Counted from the stretch's first letter, positions 35,203-43,780 are shown. The stretch: DNA of 64,000 nucleotides from Chloroflexota bacterium (GCA_026706395.1 JAPOYU010000054.1:154241-218240), one strand, 5' to 3'. The notes: generated from the letters alone by a model not told the origin. Made by a program: numbers and translations.

Positions 35203-35250
35203 TTGTAAAAATATTATAATAAGTGTATACTAATGCGATAGCTTTGTCAA
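35203..35250. promoter_or_regulatory. Overlapping divergent promoters of ROK repressor and Gfo/Idh gene
   Basis: Plus strand: TTGTAA (35203-35208), 17 nt, TATACT (35226-35231). Minus strand: TTGACA (35245-35250), 17 nt, TACACT (35222-35227). The two -10 hexamers overlap by two bases, so the polymerases exclude one another, and one bound repressor could cover both. The core is very A/T-rich (AAAATATTATAATAAG, 35207-35222), as ROK operators usually are. Confidence 0.7.
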
Positions 35251-35285
35251 ATTAAAGAATTATCTTCATTAATGGAGGTAAGTAT

Positions 35286-36563
35286 ATGACTCCGATTGAA
35301 ACCATCGTCGTAGGGGCGGGCGGACGCGGCAATGCTTATGGCAACTTTGCGCTGGAGCATCCGCAGGAGATGCGGGTTGTCGGCCTTGCCGAGCCGGATC
35401 CGGTGCGGCGAGAGCGCTTTATCCGGCTACACGATATCGCGCCGGATATGGTGTTTCAGGATTGGCAATCTCTCCTGGCATCGGGAGAGAAGAAAGCCGC
35501 CGCGGTCATCAACTGCACGATGGATCGCGTTCACTTCGAGTCTACGATGCAGATGCTCGAGCTCGGTTACGATGTCCTGCTCGAAAAGCCAATGTCACCG
35601 GTACCCGAAGAGAATGTGCGTCTGGTGCAAAGGGCCGAGGAGCTGGGGCAGGTGCTGCAGATATGTCATGTACTGCGCTACACGCCGTTTTGGCAGGTGC
35701 TGCGCGAGGTCGTCCAGTCGGGCAAGCTCGGACGGGTAATCAGCGTAACGCATCGCGAGAACTTGACCTATTACCACATGGCGCACAGTTTCGTGCGAGG
35801 CAATTGGCGCAAGGAGGCTACATCGGGACCGATGATCTTGTGCAAGTGCTGCCACGACTTTGACGTCTTGCTCTGGATATTGCGGAAGAAGGTTGTACAT
35901 CTGAATTCTTTTGGTTCGCTGATCCACTTTAGACCGGAGAATGCGCCGGAGGGCGCGACTTTGCGCTGCACTGACGGCTGCCCGGCGGCAGATTCCTGCA
36001 AGTATGAGGCGACCAAGCTGTACGTCCGCGACGGAACTGGCTGGCCTATGAACGCTGTGTCGTGGATAGCGATGAAGGAGGCGCGGCTTGAAGCGCTGAA
36101 GACGGACTGGTATGGACGCTGCGTCTATCAATGCGACAACGATGTGGTCGATCATCAGAGCGTCAATATGGAACTGGAAGATGGTACGACGGTAACCTTG
36201 GTGATGAATGGCCAGGGCGACGAAGAATGCCGCACAACGCGCTGGGACGGCACGAAAGCGACGCTATACGGCAAGTTCTCATCGCGCGGCGATGAGATAC
36301 GCGTGCACCATCATTTGACGGGCGAAACAGAAGATGTGCCGGTGACCGCGCGCGACAGCAGCGGGCATGGCGGCGGTGACTACGGCATCGTGCGCAGCTT
36401 CGTGAATACGATGCACGGCAATCCAGATGACAGCGTCACGACAGCGCGAGAGTCCTTGGAGAGCCATCTTTTGGCCTTTGCGGCCGAGGAAGCGCGCCTG
36501 AATAAGACAGTTATCAACATGGATGAATTCAGGGCGCGCTTGGAGAATACTGCGCGTAACTGA
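35286..36563 (+). CDS. Gfo/Idh/MocA family oxidoreductase with Cys-rich insert
   Basis: A 425-aa NAD(P)-dependent dehydrogenase. Seen: Rossmann motif IVVGAGGRGNAYGNFA near residue 7, LLEKPMSPVPEE near 99, ICHVLRYTPFW near 125 and the HGGGDYGIVRSFVN segment near 364. A cysteine-rich part in the middle (CKCCHD near 181; CTDGCPAADSCKYEA near 222) is found in a subgroup of the family and may bind metal or close a lid. GGAGG lies 7 nt before the ATG. It is transcribed divergently from the ROK repressor, which makes it a probable member of that sugar regulon. It likely oxidises a sugar or inositol-like compound. Confidence 0.88.
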   Translation: MTPIETIVVGAGGRGNAYGNFALEHPQEMRVVGLAEPDPVRRERFIRLHDIAPDMVFQDWQSLLASGEKKAAAVINCTMDRVHFESTMQMLELGYDVLLEKPMSPVPEENVRLVQRAEELGQVLQICHVLRYTPFWQVLREVVQSGKLGRVISVTHRENLTYYHMAHSFVRGNWRKEATSGPMILCKCCHDFDVLLWILRKKVVHLNSFGSLIHFRPENAPEGATLRCTDGCPAADSCKYEATKLYVRDGTGWPMNAVSWIAMKEARLEALKTDWYGRCVYQCDNDVVDHQSVNMELEDGTTVTLVMNGQGDEECRTTRWDGTKATLYGKFSSRGDEIRVHHHLTGETEDVPVTARDSSGHGGGDYGIVRSFVNTMHGNPDDSVTTARESLESHLLAFAAEEARLNKTVINMDEFRARLENTARN

Positions 36564-36611
36564 TCTGAAAGTCGGTCGATGGCTCGCGCTGGACAAGCGT
36601 GACTCGATAAG

Positions 36612-36683
36612 CACCCCCGACAGGATTCGAACCTGTGCGCCTGGTTCCGGAAACCAATGCTCTATCCCCTGAGCTACGGGGGC
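36612..36683 (-). tRNA. tRNA-Arg(CCG)
   Basis: Reading the minus strand, GCCCCCG pairs with CGGGGGT (one G-T pair), with D-stem GCTC/GAGC, anticodon stem TTGGT/ACCAG around loop TTCCGGA, T-stem ACAGG/CCTGT around TTCGAAT, and discriminator G. The anticodon is CCG, reading CGG arginine codons. The 3' CCA is not encoded. A GATAAT hexamer 8 nt upstream (minus strand, about 36692-36697) is a plausible -10. Confidence 0.95.
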
Positions 36684-36799
36684 AAGTGCCAATTATCTTA
36701 GCAGAAGGCGCTGGGCGCCACAAGTCCTGGGAGAACCAGGAAGACGCGTTTTACTGCCTATGTAGTCCTTGATAATCGCCGAAAAGACGCTTCTGCTGA

Positions 36800-36805
36800 T
36801 ATAAT
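36800..36805 (+). promoter_or_regulatory. -10 hexamer upstream of the lipoprotein/M23 pair
   Basis: A perfect TATAAT lies 42 nt before the lipoprotein start. The -35 region at 17-nt spacing is poor. Confidence 0.4.
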
Positions 36806-36847
36806 CTCGCCTGGCCGTCTTGGTCAGCTAGCGCGGGATCGGCACGA

Positions 36848-37570
36848 GTGAAAACGCTTTGGCGCAAAACCAACATAGGTGGATTGTTCGGCCTGACGGG
36901 CCTGCTACTGATGACGGGCTGCCAGGCTTTAGGCGGCGGGGATTCGGTCGCGACCATTGGCGCGGACCTGACGGAGTACGCGGTGGAAGGCGGGGCGATA
37001 CTCGCCGCAGCAACGGCGGAGCGAAACATGGCCGTAGAAACGATAGTCGCTGCGAGCACGCGGGTTGCGGAGTTGTCGGAAGTAAATGCCGCCTTGGGCG
37101 CCACGCTGCGGGCGAACTATACGAGTACGCCTGAGGTGCAAGTCGTCGTGGTCAGCGCTGAAGACATGGGCAGTTCTTTGGGCGACGACATGATGGATGA
37201 TTCGGCGGGAACCGCCGTCGCCGCCGGCGATATGCAGGTTTCCAATCTGGCGACGGCGGCCGCTATAGACGAAAACAGCGGCTGTTCAAGCGGCCTGGTA
37301 AGCGACTTCAGTTCGGCGGCTGAGCGCATATATGTTACGGCTCACGTTACAAGCTTGCAATCAGGAACGGAGTTTAGAGTAGATTGGTTGCGGCAGGGCG
37401 AACTTTTGTATGACATAAGCTGGGAAGCCGATTACTCAAAATCATTTGAGTGTATCTGGTTTTATGTGGCTCCGGCGGATTTCGCCTTTGCGCCTGGCGA
37501 TTACTCGGCAAGGCTCCTTGTCGATGGCTTGGAAACGGGCAGCGCCCCCTTTTCCATATTCGGCGGCTGA
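36848..37570 (+). CDS. Predicted lipoprotein of unknown function
   Basis: A 240-aa exported lipoprotein. Residues 1-24 are a signal peptide and LLLMTGC ends in the lipidated Cys25. A helical Ala-rich segment follows (about 38-95). The rest is a beta-rich domain (about 150-240: RIYVTAHVTSLQSGTEFRVD, then WLRQGELLYDISWEADYSKS, and a C-terminal LLVDGLETGSAPFSIFGG). The end resembles domains that describe how a ligand or cell-wall polymer is held, but I do not recognise it. The start is GTG. It lies 12 nt before an M23 peptidase-like gene and probably shares its message, which suggests a role at the cell envelope. Confidence 0.75.
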   Translation: MKTLWRKTNIGGLFGLTGLLLMTGCQALGGGDSVATIGADLTEYAVEGGAILAAATAERNMAVETIVAASTRVAELSEVNAALGATLRANYTSTPEVQVVVVSAEDMGSSLGDDMMDDSAGTAVAAGDMQVSNLATAAAIDENSGCSSGLVSDFSSAAERIYVTAHVTSLQSGTEFRVDWLRQGELLYDISWEADYSKSFECIWFYVAPADFAFAPGDYSARLLVDGLETGSAPFSIFGG

Positions 37571-37582
37571 CGGGAGGCGCCT

Positions 37583-38527
37583 GTGCCAGGATCTCAAAGC
37601 CCCGCAGGTGTTGTCATGGCTTTTCTGGCGGCGCTTATGGCTGCAATGGCCGTGTTGGGTCAGAGTCCGCCGCAGCCCGGTAAAGGCGCGCCCGCAACCC
37701 TTGAACCGGCGGACGCTGAGATGGTGCTGCAGTTGACAGCAACAGCAATCGCCCAGGTTGAGCCGGCCGAGCATAACATTCTGCACCGACCAATTGAATT
37801 GTCGGATGAATACTCGCACTGGGTCGATCGCACATATGCCTATGGCAGTACACAATGGCAGCAGCGCGCGGTTCACTTGGGCGTGGAGTTTGTCAATCCG
37901 CTGAATACGCCGGTGTATGCGGCCAAGGCCGGCGTCGTGGTTTTCGCCGGCGACGACGCTACGACTCACCTGGGACCGCAGAACAACTATTATGGCAATG
38001 TGGTGGTCTTGGCGCACAGCGAATATTCTCTGGCGGGACGGCAGGTATTCACGTTGTACGGCCATCTCGAGTCGATAGACGTAGAGGCGGGTCAGCAGGT
38101 TGATGATCTGGATCAACTGGGGCGAATCGGCGCGACCGGCGTGGCGATAGGCCCGCATTTGCATTTCGAAGTGCGAGTGGATGACCCCTATGATCATCGG
38201 ATGACGCGCAATCCGGAACTTTGGCTGCAGCATTATATCGACCGGGGCATGATCGTCGGCGCGCTGCGTGATGAAGCCGGGCAGTACATCTACGGCAAAC
38301 GCATTTCAGTGCGATCGGATGATACAGACCGGGACGTCTTCAGCTATGGCAGCGATGCTGTCAATTCCGATCCGGTTTGGCAAGAGAACTTCACCGTTGG
38401 CGACTTGCCGGCAGGCGATTACAAACTGGTTGTCCTGAGCGATTCCGGCGCGATCGCCTGGGCTGAAACCGTTACTGTTGAGGCGTATCGAACGACAGTT
38501 GTCGAGATAGTATTGTCTGAAGAATAG
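37583..38527 (+). CDS. M23 (LytM) peptidase-like envelope protein
   Basis: A 314-aa exported protein with an N-terminal hydrophobic segment (about residues 10-27), an M23 domain (about 85-220) and a C-terminal beta domain. M23 enzymes are zinc endopeptidases that cut peptidoglycan cross-links. Seen: AVHLGVEFVNPLNTPVYAAK near 109, LYGHLESIDV near 155 and the HxH of GPHLHFEVRVDDP near 191. The first zinc motif is normally H-x3-D; here the acid is Glu (HLGVE), a conservative change that may lower or alter activity. The start is GTG with GGGAGG 6 nt upstream. It is the second gene after a lipoprotein. It could be an active hydrolase or a degenerate activator like EnvC or NlpD. Confidence 0.83.
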   Translation: MPGSQSPAGVVMAFLAALMAAMAVLGQSPPQPGKGAPATLEPADAEMVLQLTATAIAQVEPAEHNILHRPIELSDEYSHWVDRTYAYGSTQWQQRAVHLGVEFVNPLNTPVYAAKAGVVVFAGDDATTHLGPQNNYYGNVVVLAHSEYSLAGRQVFTLYGHLESIDVEAGQQVDDLDQLGRIGATGVAIGPHLHFEVRVDDPYDHRMTRNPELWLQHYIDRGMIVGALRDEAGQYIYGKRISVRSDDTDRDVFSYGSDAVNSDPVWQENFTVGDLPAGDYKLVVLSDSGAIAWAETVTVEAYRTTVVEIVLSEE

Positions 38528-38539
38528 GATAGTGGCGTT

Positions 38540-40672
38540 CTAGCGGTATATCCGATACTCGACTGTGAGCGAGCCGTTGCGCGTCACATCTGTAAAGCGC
38601 ATTACGCCGCGGTGCCCGTCAGCTGTGACGATGCCTATCGTCGCGTTCTGCAATTGGTCGGCGTTCAGCGTTGCGATGTTCGCTTGCGAGACGGCAATGG
38701 CATCATAATGCGCGTCATGTAGCGAGGAAAATTGATTCATCAAGAGCATGGCGGCATTGCCCTGCGTGATCACCTCGTTTCCTGTCCAGGAGAATTCCGA
38801 CAGGGCATCGCCATCCAGATCGAATGAGCCCGGAGCGATCCGCCAGTTTCCACTGGTGAGCACAGGTCGATCAGCGATGTAGTTATACGCAAAAGCCTGG
38901 TTGTTCGCTTCGCCTGCCGGACCTTCGGCGACTTCCTGATTGAGGTCAACCACAATAATCACGGATTGCGGACCGGAGGCGCCGTTAAGCGTCGGGCGAA
39001 GCTGGAGAACAGTTTGCTGGCCGGCGGCGAGTCCAGGGTGGTTGATGCCGACATAGTGACCGCCCGGTTCAAATGTGCCGGCGATAGCGAAGTTGCCGGC
39101 CGGGCTTAGTCCCCGATTCTGCACTGACACATTGACCAAGGTTGCCTGCCCGAGCGTTATACGCGCCGGATTGGCGGACAGCACGAGCAGATCGGGCTCG
39201 CGAGATGGGACCGCGGTAGCGGCGGGCGCTGGAGTGGAAGTTGCGGGAGGCTCAATGATGGGAACCAAGTTGCGGTTTCCGATTGTCTCGACCAAGTAAG
39301 CGGCCATCCAGCCCCATTGCCCGCGGTAATCGATTACCAGCCATTTGTAATCGGCGGTGGCGCCCAATACACGCAGTTGCGCCCCTTGCAGCGCTTGGCC
39401 GATGATCTCGTAATCAAGCCCGGGCCCGCTGCGGACGTTCTGAAACTCGCTCTGGATGATCAAGTGATAACCGGTCGGCGTCAGCGTAGGAAATGGCGTA
39501 TTGGTTGGATGTGGTGTCGCTGTGGCGCGCGACACGTTTTCGGATTGGACGGTGGCGCCTCCCTGGCTCGGGTAGCGCGCGACCACATTCGCCGCGCCGT
39601 ACTCATTGAGACGGGTCACGACAACGTTATTGCTGATTTCGCCGATCGCCAAAGTCGCGGGATTCAACTGACCCTGGACACCGCGGAAAGCTTGAATGGC
39701 GGCGAGATCATTAGCGAGGGCGCCGCTGCCGGAACCGGCCTCGGCAACCAGCCGGACTGAATCGTAGCCGGCGGCGCTAAGGGCATCCGGCAGGATGCCA
39801 AACGCCCGCGCGTAGGCAAGGACGAATTCTTGGCTGGCGGTGTCGTCCAGCGAATAGGACCAGGTTGACATACTGATGATCCCCGACAGGGCGGTGGCTG
39901 GCACCAACTGGACAAAGGCTGGATCAGTGGCTTGAGCGTAAACCACTTCGCCCAAATATCCGGCCGTTTGCATTGCGTTGAAGGCCCTGGCGGCCAGGCT
40001 GGGCGGGCCGAATACTGCGGCGACATCGGGCGCCGACTGCGCAATCGAGGCGGCGATCTGATCCAGGTTCAACCGCGCTTCGTCGTAACGCAGATTCGTC
40101 GGTCGTATGCCGTGGGCCACAAGAGCGTTAGCCAGAGTTATCAGATTGGCGGTGCTGGCGCTGTCAAGCTGTATAGTCTGTATCGAGTCGATGTCGAGAG
40201 AATCGACGAGATAATCTACCAATCCATTGATTTGCAGGCGGTCTGGCGCTCGGCTGCGGAAGATGCGACCGCTGGCGTCGCTCAGCAGCACGGTATCGCC
40301 GGTGGCTGGCGTGAGCACAGGCACATCAAGCGCTTGCAGACGGGCGATATTGCGCGCCACAGCCTGGTTCGTCTCGGGCCCAATGACAGCAATCACACTT
40401 GCCTGACGCATATTTGCGATGGCGATATCCATGTGCTCGGGCGGGGTATCAACGACTGAGAGTTGGAAAACGGTGCCATCCGCGCCAATGATCCCGCCGG
40501 CCTCATTGACATGATCGGCGGCGAGCCTGGTGCCGGCGAGTAGCGCTCCGTCAGGCCGGTCAATCACGCCTATCCGCAGCGTGATTTGTGCGTTCAGCCG
40601 GAAGCTGACGCTCATCAACAATATCGCTGCCAGGGGCAGCAATCCTAACTGGCGAAAATGACCGGCAAGCAT
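38540..40672 (-). CDS. Secreted branched-chain-type solute-binding protein fused to SH3 and CARDB-like domains
   Basis: A 710-aa exported protein. The order is: signal peptide (about 1-28), periplasmic-binding type 6 domain like LivJ (about 30-380; LRIGVIDRPDGALLAGTRLA, HVNEAGGIIGADG, VIAVIGPETN), a Thr/Pro-rich linker, a bacterial SH3 domain (about 405-460; FQNVRSGPGLDYEIIG, WGWMAAYLVE), a second Pro/Thr linker, a CARDB-like beta sandwich (about 490-590; PDLLVLSANPARITLGQATL), and a C-terminal 110-residue domain I do not recognise. Ordinary LivJ proteins are about 370 aa and stand next to permeases. None is present here, so a sensor or wall-attached receptor seems more likely than transport. 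Confidence 0.82.
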   Translation of the reverse strand: MLAGHFRQLGLLPLAAILLMSVSFRLNAQITLRIGVIDRPDGALLAGTRLAADHVNEAGGIIGADGTVFQLSVVDTPPEHMDIAIANMRQASVIAVIGPETNQAVARNIARLQALDVPVLTPATGDTVLLSDASGRIFRSRAPDRLQINGLVDYLVDSLDIDSIQTIQLDSASTANLITLANALVAHGIRPTNLRYDEARLNLDQIAASIAQSAPDVAAVFGPPSLAARAFNAMQTAGYLGEVVYAQATDPAFVQLVPATALSGIISMSTWSYSLDDTASQEFVLAYARAFGILPDALSAAGYDSVRLVAEAGSGSGALANDLAAIQAFRGVQGQLNPATLAIGEISNNVVVTRLNEYGAANVVARYPSQGGATVQSENVSRATATPHPTNTPFPTLTPTGYHLIIQSEFQNVRSGPGLDYEIIGQALQGAQLRVLGATADYKWLVIDYRGQWGWMAAYLVETIGNRNLVPIIEPPATSTPAPAATAVPSREPDLLVLSANPARITLGQATLVNVSVQNRGLSPAGNFAIAGTFEPGGHYVGINHPGLAAGQQTVLQLRPTLNGASGPQSVIIVVDLNQEVAEGPAGEANNQAFAYNYIADRPVLTSGNWRIAPGSFDLDGDALSEFSWTGNEVITQGNAAMLLMNQFSSLHDAHYDAIAVSQANIATLNADQLQNATIGIVTADGHRGVMRFTDVTRNGSLTVEYRIYR

Positions 40673-40709
40673 ATTCAGACGTCACCATTTAGTTCTTGTA
40701 GCTAAAGTT

Positions 40710-40737
40710 AGTATACAGAATCAGTCTTAACGGGCAA
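40710..40737 (-). promoter_or_regulatory. Sigma-A promoter of the SBP-SH3-CARDB gene
   Basis: Minus strand TTGCCC (40732-40737), 16 nt, TATACT (40710-40715), lying 37 nt before the ATG. Confidence 0.55.
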
Positions 40738-40757
40738 CACTTGAGCGACGTCCCCAC

Positions 40758-40786
40758 TTGAATTTAGACCCGGCGCAACCTATACT
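40758..40786 (+). promoter_or_regulatory. Sigma-A promoter of the MBL-greA operon
   Basis: TTGAAT (40758-40763), 17 nt, TATACT (40781-40786), ending 47 nt before the MBL gene. It is back to back with the promoter of the minus-strand gene. Confidence 0.7.
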
Positions 40787-40833
40787 CGCGCGACAGATTG
40801 ACTTGGTTCCAGTCGAAGTGATCAACCGTCCCA

Positions 40834-41730
40834 ATGCAGCGTGAGCGCATCACGGATCACATTTTTGTTTTCCGCAGCAGTCTGTACGCGCAAGTTACTG
40901 CCGGCGTCGTATTGACGGGCGACGGCGCTGTACTGATTGACACGCTGCTCTATCCGGAAGAGTCGCTGCGCATACGCCGCTTTGTCGAAGTCGGCTTAGG
41001 CTCGAAAGTGAGCTACGTTATCATCACGCACTTCCATGCCGACCATACAACGGGAACTTGCTTCTTCCCTGACGCGCAGGTGATCTCGCACAGGCTTTGT
41101 GCCGAGACTCTAGCGACGCGTGGACGTGAAAGCTTGCTGCGAATGAAGGCAAGTGGGCCGGAGTTCGAAGCGGTGGAATTGGTGCTGCCGAACATTACAT
41201 TTGAAGACGAAATCAAACTGGAATTCGGCGAGACCGGGTTCCGGCTGCGCGAAAGCCCGGGGCATAGTCCTGACTCAATAATCTGCCTCGTGGAGGGCGA
41301 AGAAATACTTTTTGCTGCCGATACTGTGATGCCGATCCCCTACTTTGTTGATGGCGACTCCAGCGCGTTGGAGCGATCACTGGCGCGATTGCTTGACCGG
41401 GAATACGAGAACATCGTGCAAGGGCATGGCGATATCATATTGCGTGGCGAAGTGTCCGAAAAGATTAACAGCGATCTCAAGTACTTGCACCGCTTGAAAG
41501 AGGCGGTTGCCCAAGCCTTGGACGCGGGTCATGAGCAAATTGAAGACGTGATCTCACTGGAAGAATGTGGCAAGAGCCAGGTCTTGCTGAATGGCCTTGT
41601 CAAGCAATTGCATCAGCTTAACATCCGCGCCTTGGTCAATGAGTTTCGGGCTCCCGAGCTTGAGCAAGACGACGACGTAGTCGAGGGTGATGAAGGAAGA
41701 GGCGAATGGCTGCAGAAGAAACTTATCTGA
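40834..41730 (+). CDS. Metallo-beta-lactamase fold hydrolase
   Basis: A 298-aa binuclear metal hydrolase of the MBL superfamily. Seen: the metal-binding signature THFHADHTTG near residue 70 (HxHxDH), the third-His region LRESPGHSPDS near 142, the bridging Asp in LFAADTVMP near 162 and the last His in VQGHGDIIL near 197. A C-terminal helical extension of about 80 residues is not part of the core. The function may be thioester, lactone or phosphodiester hydrolysis. It overlaps greA by 25 nt in another frame, and the promoter at 40758 appears to serve both. A stress- or RNA-related role through greA linkage is only a guess. Confidence 0.86.
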   Translation: MQRERITDHIFVFRSSLYAQVTAGVVLTGDGAVLIDTLLYPEESLRIRRFVEVGLGSKVSYVIITHFHADHTTGTCFFPDAQVISHRLCAETLATRGRESLLRMKASGPEFEAVELVLPNITFEDEIKLEFGETGFRLRESPGHSPDSIICLVEGEEILFAADTVMPIPYFVDGDSSALERSLARLLDREYENIVQGHGDIILRGEVSEKINSDLKYLHRLKEAVAQALDAGHEQIEDVISLEECGKSQVLLNGLVKQLHQLNIRALVNEFRAPELEQDDDVVEGDEGRGEWLQKKLI

Positions 41731-42176
41731 CCAGGGAAGGCGAAGATGAGCTGCGGCGCGAACTCAAGCGTTTGGTCGAGACGCGTCGGCCGGCGCTGGC
41801 GCAGAAGCTCAAGGATGCGGCCGCCCAAGGCGATCTCAAGGAGAATGCCGATTATCACGATGCAAAGGAGCAACTGGGTTTCATCGAAGGCCGCGTGCAG
41901 CATATCGAGGCGATTCTGCGCCGGGCGATCATCGTCGACGACGCCGGCCCCGCTGATGAAGTGCGAATCGGTTCGACGGTGATCATTGAAGAAATCGGCA
42001 GTGGTGAAGAAGAGGAATACAAGATAGTCGGCAGCGCCGAGGCGAATCCCCGCGAGCGCAAGATATCGCAGAAAAGTCCGATCGGGGCGGCGCTTCTGGG
42101 TGAGAAAGTCGGCGCGAAAGTCACTGTCGCGACGCCGGACGGCAAGGTGCGATTCAGAATCATTGACATTCGCTGA
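41706..42176 (+). CDS. greA: Transcription elongation factor GreA
   Basis: A 156-aa factor that enters the RNA polymerase secondary channel and stimulates cleavage of backtracked RNA. Seen: the N-terminal coiled coil with YLTREGEDELRRELKRL near residue 7 and the acidic hairpin tip QGDLKENADYHDAKEQ near 41, where conserved Asp and Glu complete the active site. The C-terminal FKBP-like domain contains EEEEYKIVGSAEANP and SPIGAALLGEKVG. Length matches the family. AAGAGG lies before the ATG. It starts 25 nt inside the end of the MBL gene, so the two are co-transcribed. A good terminator follows at 42233. Confidence 0.95.
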   Translation: MAAEETYLTREGEDELRRELKRLVETRRPALAQKLKDAAAQGDLKENADYHDAKEQLGFIEGRVQHIEAILRRAIIVDDAGPADEVRIGSTVIIEEIGSGEEEEYKIVGSAEANPRERKISQKSPIGAALLGEKVGAKVTVATPDGKVRFRIIDIR

Positions 42177-42232
42177 GGACTGGTCGTCAGACGCCCTTCA
42201 GCAAGTTGCAGCGCTCAATGGTGAAAGCAAAA

Positions 42233-42264
42233 GCCCCGCTTTGTCCGCGGGGCCTGTTGTTTCT
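42233..42264 (+). terminator. Rho-independent terminator after greA
   Basis: GCCCCGC (42233-42239), loop TTTGTCC, GCGGGGC (42247-42253), followed by CTGTTGTTTCT. The A-rich AAAGCAAAA on the left side means it could also work for the convergent gene that ends at 42263. Confidence 0.8.
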
Positions 42265-43708
42265 AGGAGTAGGGCATGAAGTTGCCCGTGCCGCCGAAGG
42301 GATCGTCTTCGTCGTCTTCCGGGCGCTTCGGCGCGAGCGGAGTACTGGAAGGCCGGGGCGCGCTCAACCCGCCTGCGCCCGGTGGCGGCGTCGGCGAAGT
42401 CGTTTCCGAAGGCGAGCCAAATTGCAGATCGGCGTATTCGTTGAATGGCGACGCTGCGGGCGCGGGATATCCGCTCGCCGGCACGCCGGACTGAACGCTC
42501 TGCTTGTGCCAAGCGAGCAGCTCAATCTGCAAGGTTTCTATTGCGCTGTTTGGCGTTCCCCCGCCGTAATTGCAGATGACCGTCTTGATGATCGCCTGAA
42601 TGTGGATCGCGCCGCTATCCAGTATCAGCGCCGCTCCGGGTTCAGCAGCGATAATATCGGCAGTCGGGTCTTTGACGCGGCTGGCCACCGTCGCCTGAAG
42701 TGCGTGGTCGCTGAGGGCAGCCGGCGCGGCGAAGACCTTCGTAAGTGTCTCCTGCGACGCCATATCGAAGCCCCAGAACTCCACAGACTGCAATTCATTG
42801 CCAACATGCGTTGCGGAGGAAACGCCGCATTCGCCGAGGAATTGACCGCCCGATTCCGCTCCTAACTCTATCGCAAATGAGTCGTCAAAGTTGCGCCCTT
42901 TGACGTAGGTGGATAGCGCGTGCAGAACCGGTACGCCGTACTGCGGGTGGATGGTGTTGCTCCTGTCCGTTTCATCTTCGGCCCAAGGGTCTGCAGCGGG
43001 CGCCTCCGCGAAGGCTTGAGCCTGTTGAACAGCCTGGTTGGAAGTGGATGATGCTTGCACCTGGCTGGTCGGGGAGGGGCGCGCGGCGCGATACCGCTTT
43101 GGTTCGTCCGAACCACGACCGGGGTAAACCGTGCGGCCGGCGATGACCAGGATAGGCACGCCAAGAGCTACCGCAATCAGAGACAAGATGACCTGCAGGC
43201 TGCTGCCGACGATTCCTGGATCTTGCGGCGCCAATGCGCCAGCTAGGTCGGCAAAGCCCGGGATATCGGTCAATGCATCTAGCGCTGCCCGCTCCGCTGC
43301 GGGGATACTGACGCTGTTTGCCAAGCCCCGGACGACGCCCTGTGGGTTGGGGATCTGCCGCAACACGATTAAGGCGTTGGCGTCATCGTAGTGAATGTCC
43401 TCCGAATGGCCGACCGCGACCATGCGCACCCACTGCTGGATCGCCTGCTGGCTCATGTGCCGCGGCGACGCTCCTGTGAACTCCGTCGGTATGATGAGGT
43501 ACGCCGTTACCAGCCCAATAACCATCCCGAGCAGGACCAGCATGACGGTCGCACGTTGCGGCGCCGAGGCCAATAGCCCTTGCACGCGCGGACTTGAAGA
43601 AGCGCTCGCCAAGCCAGAGAATCGGCCTATCGAGCCGGCCTGTCTACCGGCAGCATCAGCCGGTTCGGCCGCCTGCGCTTGATCTGAATTATGGCTTTGA
43701 AGACTCAT
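42263..43708 (-). CDS. Two-helix membrane protein of unknown function
   Basis: A 481-aa protein: a 50-residue Ala/Ser/Gln-rich cytoplasmic-looking N-terminal part, a first membrane helix (about 53-73, ATVMLVLLGMVIGLVTAYLI), a roughly 90-residue region with HYDDANALIVLRQIPNP, a second helix (about 166-188), a low-complexity linker, a folded domain (about 255-405; YVKGRNFDDSFAIELG, FLGECGVSSA, VEFWGFDM) and a Pro-rich tail ending in DDEDDPFGGTGNFMPYS. I do not recognise the family. It lies alone between convergent greA and co-directional topA, and has its own promoter. A scaffold or envelope role is possible but unsupported. Confidence 0.75.
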   Translation of the reverse strand: MSLQSHNSDQAQAAEPADAAGRQAGSIGRFSGLASASSSPRVQGLLASAPQRATVMLVLLGMVIGLVTAYLIIPTEFTGASPRHMSQQAIQQWVRMVAVGHSEDIHYDDANALIVLRQIPNPQGVVRGLANSVSIPAAERAALDALTDIPGFADLAGALAPQDPGIVGSSLQVILSLIAVALGVPILVIAGRTVYPGRGSDEPKRYRAARPSPTSQVQASSTSNQAVQQAQAFAEAPAADPWAEDETDRSNTIHPQYGVPVLHALSTYVKGRNFDDSFAIELGAESGGQFLGECGVSSATHVGNELQSVEFWGFDMASQETLTKVFAAPAALSDHALQATVASRVKDPTADIIAAEPGAALILDSGAIHIQAIIKTVICNYGGGTPNSAIETLQIELLAWHKQSVQSGVPASGYPAPAASPFNEYADLQFGSPSETTSPTPPPGAGGLSAPRPSSTPLAPKRPEDDEDDPFGGTGNFMPYS

Positions 43709-43751
43709 GAGCAGCGCCCTTTCGCGTCTGCAAAATGCACACTTACCGAGA

Positions 43752-43780
43752 AGTATACGATAGGTAATTCAACGCCACAA
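43752..43780 (-). promoter_or_regulatory. Sigma-A promoter of the 481-aa membrane protein gene
   Basis: Minus strand TTGTGG (43775-43780), 17 nt, TATACT (43752-43757), ending 43 nt before the ATG. Confidence 0.55.

Noticed and set aside
25024..36563. Peptide importer as a firm name for the Opp/Dpp genes
   Set aside because: ROK kinase, ROK repressor and Gfo/Idh neighbours fit a sugar or glycoside equally well or better.
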